Shown: in pieces, positions 39,901-48,394 of the stretch
Position numbering within the stretch: the first letter of the stretch is position 1
Layout of the letters: each line of letters begins with the position of its first letter
Source of the DNA: Pseudaeromonas aegiceratis
Lineage (GTDB): Bacteria > Pseudomonadota > Gammaproteobacteria > Enterobacterales > Aeromonadaceae
NCBI RefSeq assembly: GCF_046254905.1
Contig: NZ_CP158016.1
Span: forward strand, 744,001 to 808,000
DNA: 64,000 nucleotides
Direction: 5' to 3'
Notes under the pieces: model-generated
Told to the model about the DNA's origin: nothing
The model's input: the letters and a program-made list of their open reading frames with translations, nothing else
Database searches by the model: none
Program-made: the position numbers and the translations under genes

Positions 39901-41073
39901 ATGAAGTTTGTCGATGAAGTGCTGATCCGGGTCGAAGCCGGGGATGGTGGCAACGGCTGTGTCAGTTTCCGCCGTGAAAAATATATCCCCAAGGGGGGAC
40001 CGGATGGTGGCGACGGTGGTGATGGCGGCGACGTCTATCTGCTGGCCGACGAGAACCTCAACACCCTGATCGACTACCGTTTCGAGCGTTTCCATGCCGC
40101 CGGACGGGGTGAGAATGGCCGTGGCGCCAACTGTACCGGGGCCCGTGGCGCGGATCTGGTGTTGACCGTCCCGGTCGGCTCCCGGGCGCGGGATGAGGAT
40201 ACCGGCGAGATCCTGGGGGATCTGACCCAGCACGGTCAGAAGCTGATGGTGGCCAAGGGCGGTTTCCACGGTCTGGGCAACACCCGCTTCAAGAGCTCGG
40301 TCAATCGCGCGCCGCGGCAGAAGACCAACGGCACCCCGGGGGAAATCCGCCAGCTGCGTATGGAGCTGCTGCTGCTGGCCGACGTGGGCCTGCTGGGGCT
40401 GCCCAATGCCGGCAAGTCTACCTTCATCCGCGCCGTGTCGGCGGCCCGTCCCAAGGTGGCGGACTATCCCTTCACCACGCTAGTGCCTAACCTGGGGGTG
40501 GTGCGGGTGCAGTCCCAGAAGTCCTTCGTGGTGGCGGACATTCCCGGCCTCATCGAGGGGGCGGCCGAAGGGGCCGGTCTGGGGATCCGCTTCCTCAAGC
40601 ACCTGGAGCGGTGCCGGGTGCTGCTGCACCTGATCGATATTCTGCCGGTGGATGGCTCGGATCCGGCGCAAAACGCCCAGACCATCATCCACGAGCTGGA
40701 GAAGTACAGCCCTGAGCTGGCGGCCAAGCCCCGCTGGCTGGTGTTCAACAAGCTGGATCTGGTGTTGCCGGAAGAGGCGGACGAGATCATAGCGCGGGTC
40801 ACCGAGGCGCTGGGCTGGGAAGGTCCCGTCTACCGTATCTCAGCCTTCAACAAGGAAGGCACGGATCCCATCTGCTACGACGTCATCAAGTTGCTGGAAA
40901 CCCTGCCGCAGCTGAGCGAGGTGGCGGCACAGCAGCCTGACCGGGTCGAATTCATGTGGGATGACTACCACAAGCAGGCCATCCAAGCGGCCGAGCAGGA
41001 GGTCGACGACGACGATGATGACGATGACTGGGACGAGGATGATTACGACGTAGAGATCATCTACACCCGTTAA
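39901..41073 (+). CDS. obgE: Obg-family GTPase CgtA/ObgE
   Basis: Essential GTPase that binds the 50S subunit and ppGpp. 390 residues from the ATG at 39901 (M-K-F-V-D-E-V-L-I-R-V-E-A-G-D-G-G-N-G). It has a Gly-rich Obg fold (about 1-158), then the G domain (G-L-P-N-A-G-K-S-T-F; switch Y-P-F-T-T-L; D-I-P-G; F-N-K-L-D), and a strongly acidic C-terminal tail with a run of eight Asp residues near 370. The start lies about 55 bases past the transporter stop. A terminator follows directly. Confidence 0.97.
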   Translation: MKFVDEVLIRVEAGDGGNGCVSFRREKYIPKGGPDGGDGGDGGDVYLLADENLNTLIDYRFERFHAAGRGENGRGANCTGARGADLVLTVPVGSRARDEDTGEILGDLTQHGQKLMVAKGGFHGLGNTRFKSSVNRAPRQKTNGTPGEIRQLRMELLLLADVGLLGLPNAGKSTFIRAVSAARPKVADYPFTTLVPNLGVVRVQSQKSFVVADIPGLIEGAAEGAGLGIRFLKHLERCRVLLHLIDILPVDGSDPAQNAQTIIHELEKYSPELAAKPRWLVFNKLDLVLPEEADEIIARVTEALGWEGPVYRISAFNKEGTDPICYDVIKLLETLPQLSEVAAQQPDRVEFMWDDYHKQAIQAAEQEVDDDDDDDDWDEDDYDVEIIYTR

Positions 41074-41080
41074 GCTCGGA

Positions 41081-41108
41081 AGCCCTCCGCCTCGCGGAGG
41101 GCTTTTTT
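41081..41108 (+). terminator. intrinsic terminator after obgE
   Basis: AGCCCTCCGC (41081-41090) pairs with GCGGAGGGCT (41094-41103) and is followed by TTTTT. Confidence 0.95.
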
Positions 41109-41127
41109 GGTTCTGGAGTTGGTTCCC

Positions 41128-42201
41128 ATGAGCGTATTTGCTCCTGCCTCGCCCCTGGCGCGCTTCATCTACCGCCACATCCGTGTCATTCACGTCTTCA
41201 AGATCTCCTTGGCGCTGCTCATCGCCCACCTGATCAACGACCTCTATCCGGTGCCCTATTTCGCCTGGACCTCGGTGACCATCGTCATCATCATGCTGAC
41301 CCTGCCGCAGGTCGGCGGCACACTGGAGAAGTCGTTGCAGCGGGTGGTGGGCACCATACTGGGGGCGCTGTACGGCATCCTGATCCTGAGCCTGACCGCC
41401 AACCCGGCGGTCATCGCCGGCCTGACCCTGTTGGGGATCGCTCTCACCGCCTACCGCGCCAGTGGTCGCATGGGGTATTCCTACCTGGTGGCGGGCTTTA
41501 CCCTGATGATCGTCATCGACGGTGGCAAGCAAGGGATGACGGAGGCGGTCTGGCGCACCGGCACCATCCTCTTGGGCTGTTTCATCGCCGTGGCGGTGTC
41601 CCAGCTGGTGTTGCCGTTGCGGGCCCGCAACGAGTGGCGCTGGCTGCTCTCCGACAGCCTGATGCGGATGGCCAAGGTCTGGCAGATGCACCTGTCCACC
41701 AACGTGCACCGGCCGCTGCGCACCCGCAGCCTGTTGTCCGGTATCGATCAGCGGGTGCAGCGGCAGAAGGGACTGCGCCGCTCCGTGACCCTGGAGAGCC
41801 GGCGGCTGCGGCGCTTTGATGGCGAGATAGGTGAACTGATCCAGGCCCAGGCGCGCTGTCTGCTGCTGTTGGAGTTGCTGGCCCAGACCCGCTGGGAGAA
41901 CAGTGCCAGCGCCCTGAGCATTCAGCGGCATTACGCCATCAGCCTGCAGGCCAAGCAGATGGGGCAGCAGCTGTTGGCCCTGGCGGCGTTTTGTGCCGGG
42001 GAGAGTCCCTTCCTGCCGCCCAAGGATGACGGCGGTCTGCAGCGGCTCAAGCTGCAGATGCAAGAGGAGCTGGCGGGGGATGCGGCCGGCTTCAATGCCC
42101 AGGGCTATGCCTGGCTCATCTACCAGATGGGATTGCAGATCAGTCTGCTGACAAGCCTGATCCACCGCATGGCGGGGGAGAACGTTTTGCGGCACACTTA
42201 A
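41128..42201 (+). CDS. FUSC-family inner-membrane protein
   Basis: 357 residues from the ATG at 41128 (GGAG upstream). It has six hydrophobic helices in the first half (about 25-165) with the FUSC pattern W-T-S-V-T-I-V-I-I and L-E-K-S-L-Q-R-V-V-G-T-I-L-G, then a long Arg/Gln-rich helical cytoplasmic region. FUSC proteins include the aromatic-acid efflux protein AaeB and YccS; this one is shorter and its substrate is unknown. It is followed after 87 bases by yjjP on the same strand. Confidence 0.88.
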   Translation: MSVFAPASPLARFIYRHIRVIHVFKISLALLIAHLINDLYPVPYFAWTSVTIVIIMLTLPQVGGTLEKSLQRVVGTILGALYGILILSLTANPAVIAGLTLLGIALTAYRASGRMGYSYLVAGFTLMIVIDGGKQGMTEAVWRTGTILLGCFIAVAVSQLVLPLRARNEWRWLLSDSLMRMAKVWQMHLSTNVHRPLRTRSLLSGIDQRVQRQKGLRRSVTLESRRLRRFDGEIGELIQAQARCLLLLELLAQTRWENSASALSIQRHYAISLQAKQMGQQLLALAAFCAGESPFLPPKDDGGLQRLKLQMQEELAGDAAGFNAQGYAWLIYQMGLQISLLTSLIHRMAGENVLRHT

Positions 42202-42288
42202 TGCTAGGTTGGCCTGTGCCCAGGGCTGGCCGGTATACTCGTGCGGCTGACTCTGTCAGTTGCTATCGACACGTTCAGGGATGAGCCC

Positions 42289-43083
42289 ATGTCACAGACC
42301 CGTGAAAATTTAAGCCGCGACGCCCAGACCGAGGTGACGCGCGTCATCGTCAAGGCGGCGCAGATGCTGGCCTCCTGCGGCGCCGAGAGCCGCATCATAG
42401 AGCAGACCACCACCCGCCTGGGCCTGGCCCTGGGGGTGGAGAGCGTGGAGATGGCCATCACCCCCAGCGCCATCATCTTGACCACCCTCAACCACGGCTC
42501 CTGCATCACCACCACCCGCCGCATCCATGAGTTCGGCATCCACATGGGGGTGCTGTGTGCCATTCAGCGCATCTGCGTGCTCACCGAGCGGGGCCTGCTG
42601 GAGAACGTCAACGACGTGCGTCGCCATCTGGAGGAGATCCGCCCCTACCGGTATAACCGTTACCTGGTGGTGCTGATGATAGGCCTCTCCTGCGGCAGCT
42701 TCAGCCTGTTGTTCGGTGGTGACTGGCCGGTCTTCGGGGTCACCTGCGTGGCGGCCGCCGTGGCCATGTGGGTGCGTCAGCAGTTCGCCGCCCACCACTT
42801 CAGCCCGCTGCTCAATTTCGCCGCCACCGCCTTCGTCTCCACCGTGCTGGCCAGTTCAGCCATCATGTTCGGCTGGGGCGAGAAGCCGGAGCTGGCCATG
42901 GCGGCCTGTGTGCTGCTGTTGGTGCCGGGTTTCCCCCTGATCAATGCGGTGTTTGATGTGGTCAAGGGCTACTACAACATGGGGCTGGCCCGCTGGCTCA
43001 CCGCCACCATGCTGACCCTGAGTGCCACCACCGGCATAGTGCTGGCCATGAAGCTCACCGGGGTGTGGGGGTGGCAGCCATGA
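42289..43083 (+). CDS. yjjP: threonine/serine exporter family protein YjjP
   Basis: N-terminal half of a split ThrE-type exporter, 264 residues from the ATG at 42289 (AGGGATGA upstream). It has the conserved cytoplasmic domain (L-A-S-C-G-A-E-S-R-I-I-E; about 20-120) followed by five hydrophobic helices (about 130-262). In other bacteria YjjP and YjjB form a two-subunit exporter. The E. coli pair has been linked to succinate export as well, so the substrate here is uncertain. ATGA overlap with yjjB. Confidence 0.92.
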   Translation: MSQTRENLSRDAQTEVTRVIVKAAQMLASCGAESRIIEQTTTRLGLALGVESVEMAITPSAIILTTLNHGSCITTTRRIHEFGIHMGVLCAIQRICVLTERGLLENVNDVRRHLEEIRPYRYNRYLVVLMIGLSCGSFSLLFGGDWPVFGVTCVAAAVAMWVRQQFAAHHFSPLLNFAATAFVSTVLASSAIMFGWGEKPELAMAACVLLLVPGFPLINAVFDVVKGYYNMGLARWLTATMLTLSATTGIVLAMKLTGVWGWQP

Positions 43084-43547
43084 GGGAGTTTCTAATCCTG
43101 GCGCTGTGGGATGCCTTCTGGTCGGCCATTCCGGCGGTGGGCTTTGCCATGATCTTCTCGGTGCCGCCCCGCTTCCTCAAGTACTGCGCCATGGGCGGGG
43201 CCTTCGCCCACAGCCTGCGTACCATCCTTATCCATTGGGGCATGCCCATCGAGTGGGGCACGCTAGTGGCCAGTGCGGCGGTGGGCCTGCTGTTTGTCTA
43301 TGTGGCACGCCGGCAGCTGGTGCCCAGACCCGTGTTTACCGTGGCCTCCATCATCCCCATGATCCCGGGGAAGTATGCCTTCAACACCATCATCGCCGTG
43401 ATGACCATGAACAACGAGGGGGCCAGCAGCCACCTGATCAGCGCCGCCATCGAGAATGGCCTGCAGACCCTCTATATCCTGGTGGCGCTGAGCTTCGGCC
43501 TGGCGATCCCGCCGCTTATCCTGTTCCGGAACCGACCCATAGTATGA
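43080..43547 (+). CDS. yjjB: threonine/serine exporter family protein YjjB
   Basis: C-terminal half of the split ThrE exporter, 155 residues with four to five membrane helices and the family segment F-T-V-A-S-I-I-P-M-I-P-G-K-Y-A-F. The start at 43080 overlaps the yjjP stop (ATGA). Its own stop overlaps the folA start in the same way, so three genes are translationally linked. Confidence 0.92.
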   Translation: MREFLILALWDAFWSAIPAVGFAMIFSVPPRFLKYCAMGGAFAHSLRTILIHWGMPIEWGTLVASAAVGLLFVYVARRQLVPRPVFTVASIIPMIPGKYAFNTIIAVMTMNNEGASSHLISAAIENGLQTLYILVALSFGLAIPPLILFRNRPIV

Positions 43548-44035
43548 GCATGAAAATCTCCCTGATCGTCGCCATGGCCCATGACAGAGTCATAGGTGCC
43601 GACAACGCCATGCCCTGGCATCTGCCGGCGGATCTGCGCCATTTCAAGGCCGTGACCCTGGGCAAGCCGGTGGTCATGGGTCGCCGCACCTTCGAGAGCA
43701 TAGGGCGCCCCCTGCCCGGCCGGCGCAATCTGGTGATCACCCGGGATCCGGCCTGGCAGGCGGACGGTGTGGCGGTGGCAGGCAGTCTGGAGCAGGCGTT
43801 AGCCGCCGTGGCGGGCTGTGACGAGGTGATGATCATCGGCGGTGGCCAGCTCTATGCCCAGGCCCTGGGGTTGGCCCATTGTCTCTATCTGACCCACATC
43901 GATCTGGCGGTGGCGGGGGATACCCGCTTCCCGCCCTACGAGCAGCTTGGCTGGCACTGTATCGCCTCAGAGGCCCATGAGCCGGATGAGAAAAACCCCT
44001 ATCCCTATCGCTTCGAGACCCTGATCCGCGCCTAG
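43544..44035 (+). CDS. folA: dihydrofolate reductase
   Basis: Reduces dihydrofolate with NADPH; target of trimethoprim. 163 residues from the ATG at 43544 (M-S-M-K-I-S-L-I-V-A-M-A); a second ATG two codons later is possible. The catalytic Asp is D30 in L-P-A-D-L, with the A-M-P-W-H Met20-loop segment, G-R-R-T-F-E-S-I-G-R-P-L-P-G-R and the I-I-G-G-G-Q-L-Y cofactor motif. It is convergent with apaH, as in E. coli, but here is joined to yjjPB by an ATGA overlap. Confidence 0.97.
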   Translation: MSMKISLIVAMAHDRVIGADNAMPWHLPADLRHFKAVTLGKPVVMGRRTFESIGRPLPGRRNLVITRDPAWQADGVAVAGSLEQALAAVAGCDEVMIIGGGQLYAQALGLAHCLYLTHIDLAVAGDTRFPPYEQLGWHCIASEAHEPDEKNPYPYRFETLIRA

Positions 44036-44049
44036 CGGCGTTCCCGCGG

Positions 44050-44877
44050 TCAGTCCCCGCTGGCGTAGGCGGGGCAACCCAGGGAGAAGATGGCCCTGTC
44101 TTCGTAGCGCAGCAGCGTCAGGCTGTTGCCCCAGACGCAGCCCGTGTCCAGGGCATAGATCTCCGGCACCTTGCAGTTACCCATCAGGGCCGCCCAGTGG
44201 CCAAACAGCAGGGTAGGCTCGTGTTCGGCACGGGGCCGCAGCTCGAACCAGGGCCGCAGGCCGGGGGGCGGTTGGGTTGGCGAGCCCTTGGCGCGGTAGT
44301 CCAGCCGACCATCGGGATAGCAGAAGCGCATCCGGGTGTAGCAGTTGATGATGTAACGCCAGCGGGGCAGGCCCGCCAGGCGATCATCCCAGTGGGCCGG
44401 CTCGTTGCCATACATGTGGCTCAGCAGCCAGTCGGCATGGTCGCTCTGCAACAGGGCCTCCACCTCCCGGGCGGCCTCCCGGGCATGGTCCAGATCCCAT
44501 TGGGGGGACAGGCCGGCGTGGCACATCATCAAGGGGACCCTGGGGTGTTCGGCCAGCAGGGGGCGGTGGCGCAGCCAGTCCAGCAGTTCCTCCTTGTCCG
44601 GGGCGGCAAACAGGGCCTCCAGCTTGTCTTTCTTCTTGGGCTGGGCATGGCCGGATGCGGTGGCCAGCAGGTGCAGATCATGGTTGCCCAGCACAGTGGT
44701 GGCCTGCGCGCCCAGTCCTTTCACAAAGCGCAATGTCTCCAGGGACTTGGGGCCCCTGGCCACCAGATCGCCGGTGAGCCACAGCTCATCGTGGCGGGCG
44801 TCAAAACGCGCCAGCGCCAGCAGGGCCAGCAATTCGTCCAGGCAGCCCTGAACATCTCCAACACAATAGATAGCCAT
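44050..44877 (-). CDS. apaH: symmetrical bis(5'-nucleosyl)-tetraphosphatase
   Basis: Hydrolyses Ap4A to two ADP and removes Np4 caps from RNA. 275 residues, calcineurin-like metallophosphatase with G-D-V-Q-G-C, G-D-L-V-A-R-G-P, G-N-H-D and C-H-A-G motifs. Last gene of the lptD-surA-pdxA-rsmA-apaG-apaH series; 12 bases after apaG. Confidence 0.97.
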   Translation of the reverse strand: MAIYCVGDVQGCLDELLALLALARFDARHDELWLTGDLVARGPKSLETLRFVKGLGAQATTVLGNHDLHLLATASGHAQPKKKDKLEALFAAPDKEELLDWLRHRPLLAEHPRVPLMMCHAGLSPQWDLDHAREAAREVEALLQSDHADWLLSHMYGNEPAHWDDRLAGLPRWRYIINCYTRMRFCYPDGRLDYRAKGSPTQPPPGLRPWFELRPRAEHEPTLLFGHWAALMGNCKVPEIYALDTGCVWGNSLTLLRYEDRAIFSLGCPAYASGD

Positions 44878-44889
44878 ACAACCAGACGC

Positions 44890-45261
44890 TTAATGCAGCA
44901 GATGGGGAACGGCCAGGGTGAACAGGGGGATCTCGGCCTTGAACAGGCCACCCTGCTGATCCTGGAATTGATAGAAGCCGGTCATGAAGCCCAGCGGGGT
45001 GCGCAGGGTGACACTGCTCTGATAGTCGAAGGTCTCGCCGGGGGCGATGAAGGGCTGCTCCCCCACCACCCCGGGGCCGCGCACCGTCTGCTGCTGGCCG
45101 TCACCGTCGGTGATCAGCCATTCCCGCTCCAGCAGCTGGACCCGCTCCTCTCCCTGATTGACTATCTCGATGTGATAGGTGAAGCAGTAGCGGGCCTCGT
45201 CTGCATTCGACAGCTCGGCCTGATACTGGGGGGTGGCGCGGATCTGCAGACGGCTTGGCAT
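44890..45261 (-). CDS. apaG: ApaG domain protein
   Basis: 123-residue beta-sandwich protein of the ApaG/CorD family, with R-E-W-L-I-T-D-G-D-G and G-P-G-V-V-G-E-Q-P signatures. The exact role is unresolved in the family (nucleotide binding is suggested). It starts 2 bases after the rsmA stop. Confidence 0.96.
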   Translation of the reverse strand: MPSRLQIRATPQYQAELSNADEARYCFTYHIEIVNQGEERVQLLEREWLITDGDGQQQTVRGPGVVGEQPFIAPGETFDYQSSVTLRTPLGFMTGFYQFQDQQGGLFKAEIPLFTLAVPHLLH

Positions 45262-45263
45262 GC

Positions 45264-46076
45264 TTATCCTTCTTGGTGGTCGGTCAGCCAGTTGGCGATG
45301 TCCACAAACTGGGCCAGGGAGAGGTTCTCTGGTCGCAGAGTAGGATCTATGCCCAGCGCGGTCAATTGCTCCGGCGTGATGAAGTTGCGGAAGCAGTTGC
45401 GGATGGTCTTGCGCCGTTGGCCGAAGCCTTCGGTGCAGACCCGGGACAGGTGGTTGAGGTTCTTGGCCGGGAAGGGCAGGGTCTCGTGAGGCACCAGGCG
45501 CACCACCGCCGAGTCCACCTTGGGTGCCGGCTTGAAGGCCTCGGGGCCCACTTCCAGCACCGGGATCACCTTGCAGTAGTAGTGGGCCATGACGCTCAGC
45601 CGGCCATAAGCCTTGCTGCCGGGGCCGGCGGCCAGCCGCTCCACCACTTCCTTCTGCAGCATGAAGTGCATGTCGCTGATCTGGGGCGCCGTCTCCAGCA
45701 GGTGGAACATCAGCGGGGTGGAGATGTTGTAGGGCAGGTTGCCGAACACCCGCAGCCGGCGGCCCGGCTGGGCCAGGGCGGAGAAGTCGAAGCGCATGGC
45801 ATCGGCCTCGTGCACCACCAGCTTGTCCTTGAGGGTGGGGTGCTCCCGCAGGCGGGCGGCCAGATCCCGGTCCAGCTCCACCACCTGCAGCTTGTCCACC
45901 TGGGAGGCGACCGGCTCGGTCAGCGCCCCCAGGCCCGGACCGATTTCCACCATGATGTCTTCTTTTTGCGGGTGAATGGCCGAGACGATGGCATCTATGG
46001 TGTAGTCGTCGTGAAGGAAGTTTTGGCCGAAGCGCTTGCGGGCGCGGTGGCCCTGGTGAACCTTGTCGTTACTCAT
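45264..46076 (-). CDS. rsmA: 16S rRNA dimethyladenosine transferase
   Basis: Dimethylates A1518 and A1519 in the 3' hairpin of 16S rRNA during 30S maturation. 270 residues: K-R-F-G-Q-N-F-L start region, SAM motif V-E-I-G-P-G-L-G-A-L-T, catalytic N-L-P-Y-N-I-S and the C-terminal helical domain. Its first codons overlap the pdxA end by 8 bases. Confidence 0.98.
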   Translation of the reverse strand: MSNDKVHQGHRARKRFGQNFLHDDYTIDAIVSAIHPQKEDIMVEIGPGLGALTEPVASQVDKLQVVELDRDLAARLREHPTLKDKLVVHEADAMRFDFSALAQPGRRLRVFGNLPYNISTPLMFHLLETAPQISDMHFMLQKEVVERLAAGPGSKAYGRLSVMAHYYCKVIPVLEVGPEAFKPAPKVDSAVVRLVPHETLPFPAKNLNHLSRVCTEGFGQRRKTIRNCFRNFITPEQLTALGIDPTLRPENLSLAQFVDIANWLTDHQEG

Positions 46077-47061
46077 TGCGTGTACTTACCATGCTGATGG
46101 CCTGCTGCAATGCGGTGAGCAGGCTGCCCATGTCGGCCTGGCCGCGACCGGCCAGCTCGAGGGCGGTGCCGTGATCCACCGAGGTGCGGATGAAGGGCAG
46201 GCCCAGGGTGATGTTGACGGCTCGTCCAAAGCCTTTGTATTTGAGTACCGGCAATCCCTGGTCGTGGTACATGGCCAGCACCGCATCGGCGTGGCGCAGA
46301 TATTTGTCCTGGAACAGGGTATCGGCGGGCAGGGGCCCCACCAGATCCATGCCCTGGGCACGTTTTTGTTCCAGCAGCGGCTCGATCACCTCGATCTCTT
46401 CTTTGCCCATGTGGCCGCTCTCCCCGGCATGGGGATTGAGGCCGCAGACATAGATGCGCGGCTTGGCCAGACCGAACTGGCGCTGCAGATCCTGCTGCAG
46501 TATGTCCAGGGTGCGCCCCAGGCTGGCCTGGGTGATGGCGGCGGAGACATCCTTCAAGGGCAGGTGGGTGGTGGCCAGCGCCACACGGAGCCCCTCTGTG
46601 GCCAGCATCATCACCACCTGATCGCACCCGGCCAGCTCGGCGAAGAACTCGGTGTGGCCGCTGAAGGGCACGCCGGCATCGTTGATGATGCCCTTGTGCA
46701 CCGGGCCCGTCACCAGGGCGGCAAACTCGCCGGTCAGGGCGCCCTCGGCGGCCCGCTGCAGGGTCTGCAGCACGTAAGGGCCGTTGGCGACGTTGAGCTG
46801 GCCCGGGGTGACCGCGCCTTGCAGCGGCACCGGCAGCACCGTCAGCACGCCGGCCGGTTGGGGGCGCGCCGGCTGCGTCGGATCATAGGTCTCGAACTGC
46901 AGGGTGCGGCCCAGCAGGCGGGCCCGCTCGGCCAGCAGCTGGGGATCGGCCACCACCACCAGGGCCACGGGCCAGGCCTGATCGGCCAGCCCCAGGATGA
47001 GATCCGGGCCTATGCCGGCGGGTTCCCCCGGGGTGAGAACGAGGCGTGCGACGGGTTCCAT
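46069..47061 (-). CDS. pdxA: 4-hydroxythreonine-4-phosphate dehydrogenase
   Basis: Pyridoxal-phosphate synthesis by the DXP-dependent route; NAD-dependent oxidation with a divalent metal. 330 residues: T-P-G-E-P-A-G-I-G-P start, conserved G-H-T-E-F, G-L-N-P-H-A-G-E-S-G and Y-H-D-Q-G segments that supply metal ligands. The ATG overlaps the surA stop by one base. Confidence 0.97.
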   Translation of the reverse strand: MEPVARLVLTPGEPAGIGPDLILGLADQAWPVALVVVADPQLLAERARLLGRTLQFETYDPTQPARPQPAGVLTVLPVPLQGAVTPGQLNVANGPYVLQTLQRAAEGALTGEFAALVTGPVHKGIINDAGVPFSGHTEFFAELAGCDQVVMMLATEGLRVALATTHLPLKDVSAAITQASLGRTLDILQQDLQRQFGLAKPRIYVCGLNPHAGESGHMGKEEIEVIEPLLEQKRAQGMDLVGPLPADTLFQDKYLRHADAVLAMYHDQGLPVLKYKGFGRAVNITLGLPFIRTSVDHGTALELAGRGQADMGSLLTALQQAISMVSTRNE

Positions 47062-48365
47062 CAGGCCCCCTTGTGTTCGTCGATGATGTTGACGTAGGCG
47101 CCATCGCGCAGCTCATCCATCCAGCCTTGGGACTCTTCGGCAAAGCGACGGTTGTAGATGAGCTGATAGGCGCGGTTCTCCATGGCCTGGCTGGTGGCGT
47201 CCTGGACGCGGCGATCTTCCACCTCGACGATGTGCCAGCCGTGTACGGTGCGGAACGGGTCGCTCACCTGGCCTACCGGCAGCTTCTTCACCATGGCGCT
47301 GAACTCGGGCACGTACATGTCCGGGCTGGCCCAACCCAGCTCGCCGCCTTGTACCGCAGAGCCCGGATCTTCGGAGTACTGCTGGGCCAGCTTGGCGAAG
47401 CTGTTCTTGCCGGAGCGGATGTCCTGGGCCAGACCGGCGAGGATTTCCTTGGCCTTGTCATCGGTCAGTATGATGGAGGGCTTGATCAGGATATGGCGGG
47501 CCTTCACCTCCATGCTGGTGACCTGCTGCACCCCCTTGGTCTCGAAGATCTTGACGATGTGCAGGCCGGCGCCGGAGCGCAGCGGGCCCACCACGTCGCC
47601 CTGCTTGGCGTCCTTGGCGGCCTCGGCCAGCAGGGTGGGCATGGCTTCCAGGGTCAGCCAGCCCCAGTCACCGCCCTGCAGGGCCTTGGGCCCGGCGCTT
47701 TCGGCGATGGCCAGCTGCTTGAAGTCGGCCCCCTTCTTCAGGGCGTCGATGATCTGGGCCGCCTTGCTGGCCACCCGCTGCTGTTCATCGCTGTCGGCTG
47801 AAGGGGAGAGGGAGAGCAGTATGTGGCCCACATGGTATTGCTGCTGCTTGTCGCCTTGCTGCTGCAGCAACTTGACCACCTGCTGCACCTCCTGTTCGGA
47901 GATGTTGATGCGCTGGCGCATCTGGTTGCGTCGCACCTCGCTCATCAGCATCTCCCGGCGGAACTCGTCGCGGAACTGGGCCGGGCTCTGGCCGTCCTGC
48001 TCGGCCTGCTTGAGCAGGGCGTCGACGCTGGTGTTCTGCTCGGCGGCCATGGAGGCGATGGCCTGATCCAGTTGGGAGTCGGTGACCTGCAGACCCTGCT
48101 GATCCGCCAGCTGCAGCACCAGGCTGTCGCCGATCAGACTCTCCAGGGCTTGCTTGCGCAGCTGCTCGTAGGGGGGCAGGGACTGGTTATGCCGCTGGGC
48201 ATCCTTTTGTACCTTGTTGAGCAGGTTGTCCAGCTCGCTTTGCAGAACCACGTCCTTGTTGACCACGGCCACGACCCGGTCCAGGGGTTGCGGTGCGGCG
48301 TGGAGGCTCAGACTACCCAAGGCCAGCAGGGCTGCGCTGAACCAGTGGAAAAGGGGTTTCTTCAT
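47061..48365 (-). CDS. surA: periplasmic chaperone / peptidyl-prolyl isomerase SurA
   Basis: Escorts outer-membrane proteins, including LptD, to the BAM complex. 434 residues: signal peptide (about 1-23, ending L-H-A), SurA N-domain (about 25-170), two parvulin domains (about 172-275 and 284-382; second one with G-E-L-G-W-A-S-P-D-M-Y-V-P-E-F) and a C-terminal helix. It follows lptD by 29 bases on the same strand, so chaperone and client are co-expressed. Confidence 0.97.
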   Translation of the reverse strand: MKKPLFHWFSAALLALGSLSLHAAPQPLDRVVAVVNKDVVLQSELDNLLNKVQKDAQRHNQSLPPYEQLRKQALESLIGDSLVLQLADQQGLQVTDSQLDQAIASMAAEQNTSVDALLKQAEQDGQSPAQFRDEFRREMLMSEVRRNQMRQRINISEQEVQQVVKLLQQQGDKQQQYHVGHILLSLSPSADSDEQQRVASKAAQIIDALKKGADFKQLAIAESAGPKALQGGDWGWLTLEAMPTLLAEAAKDAKQGDVVGPLRSGAGLHIVKIFETKGVQQVTSMEVKARHILIKPSIILTDDKAKEILAGLAQDIRSGKNSFAKLAQQYSEDPGSAVQGGELGWASPDMYVPEFSAMVKKLPVGQVSDPFRTVHGWHIVEVEDRRVQDATSQAMENRAYQLIYNRRFAEESQGWMDELRDGAYVNIIDEHKGA

Positions 48366-48394
48366 ATCGATGACTTCCCGGTGGTGGCCGATGA

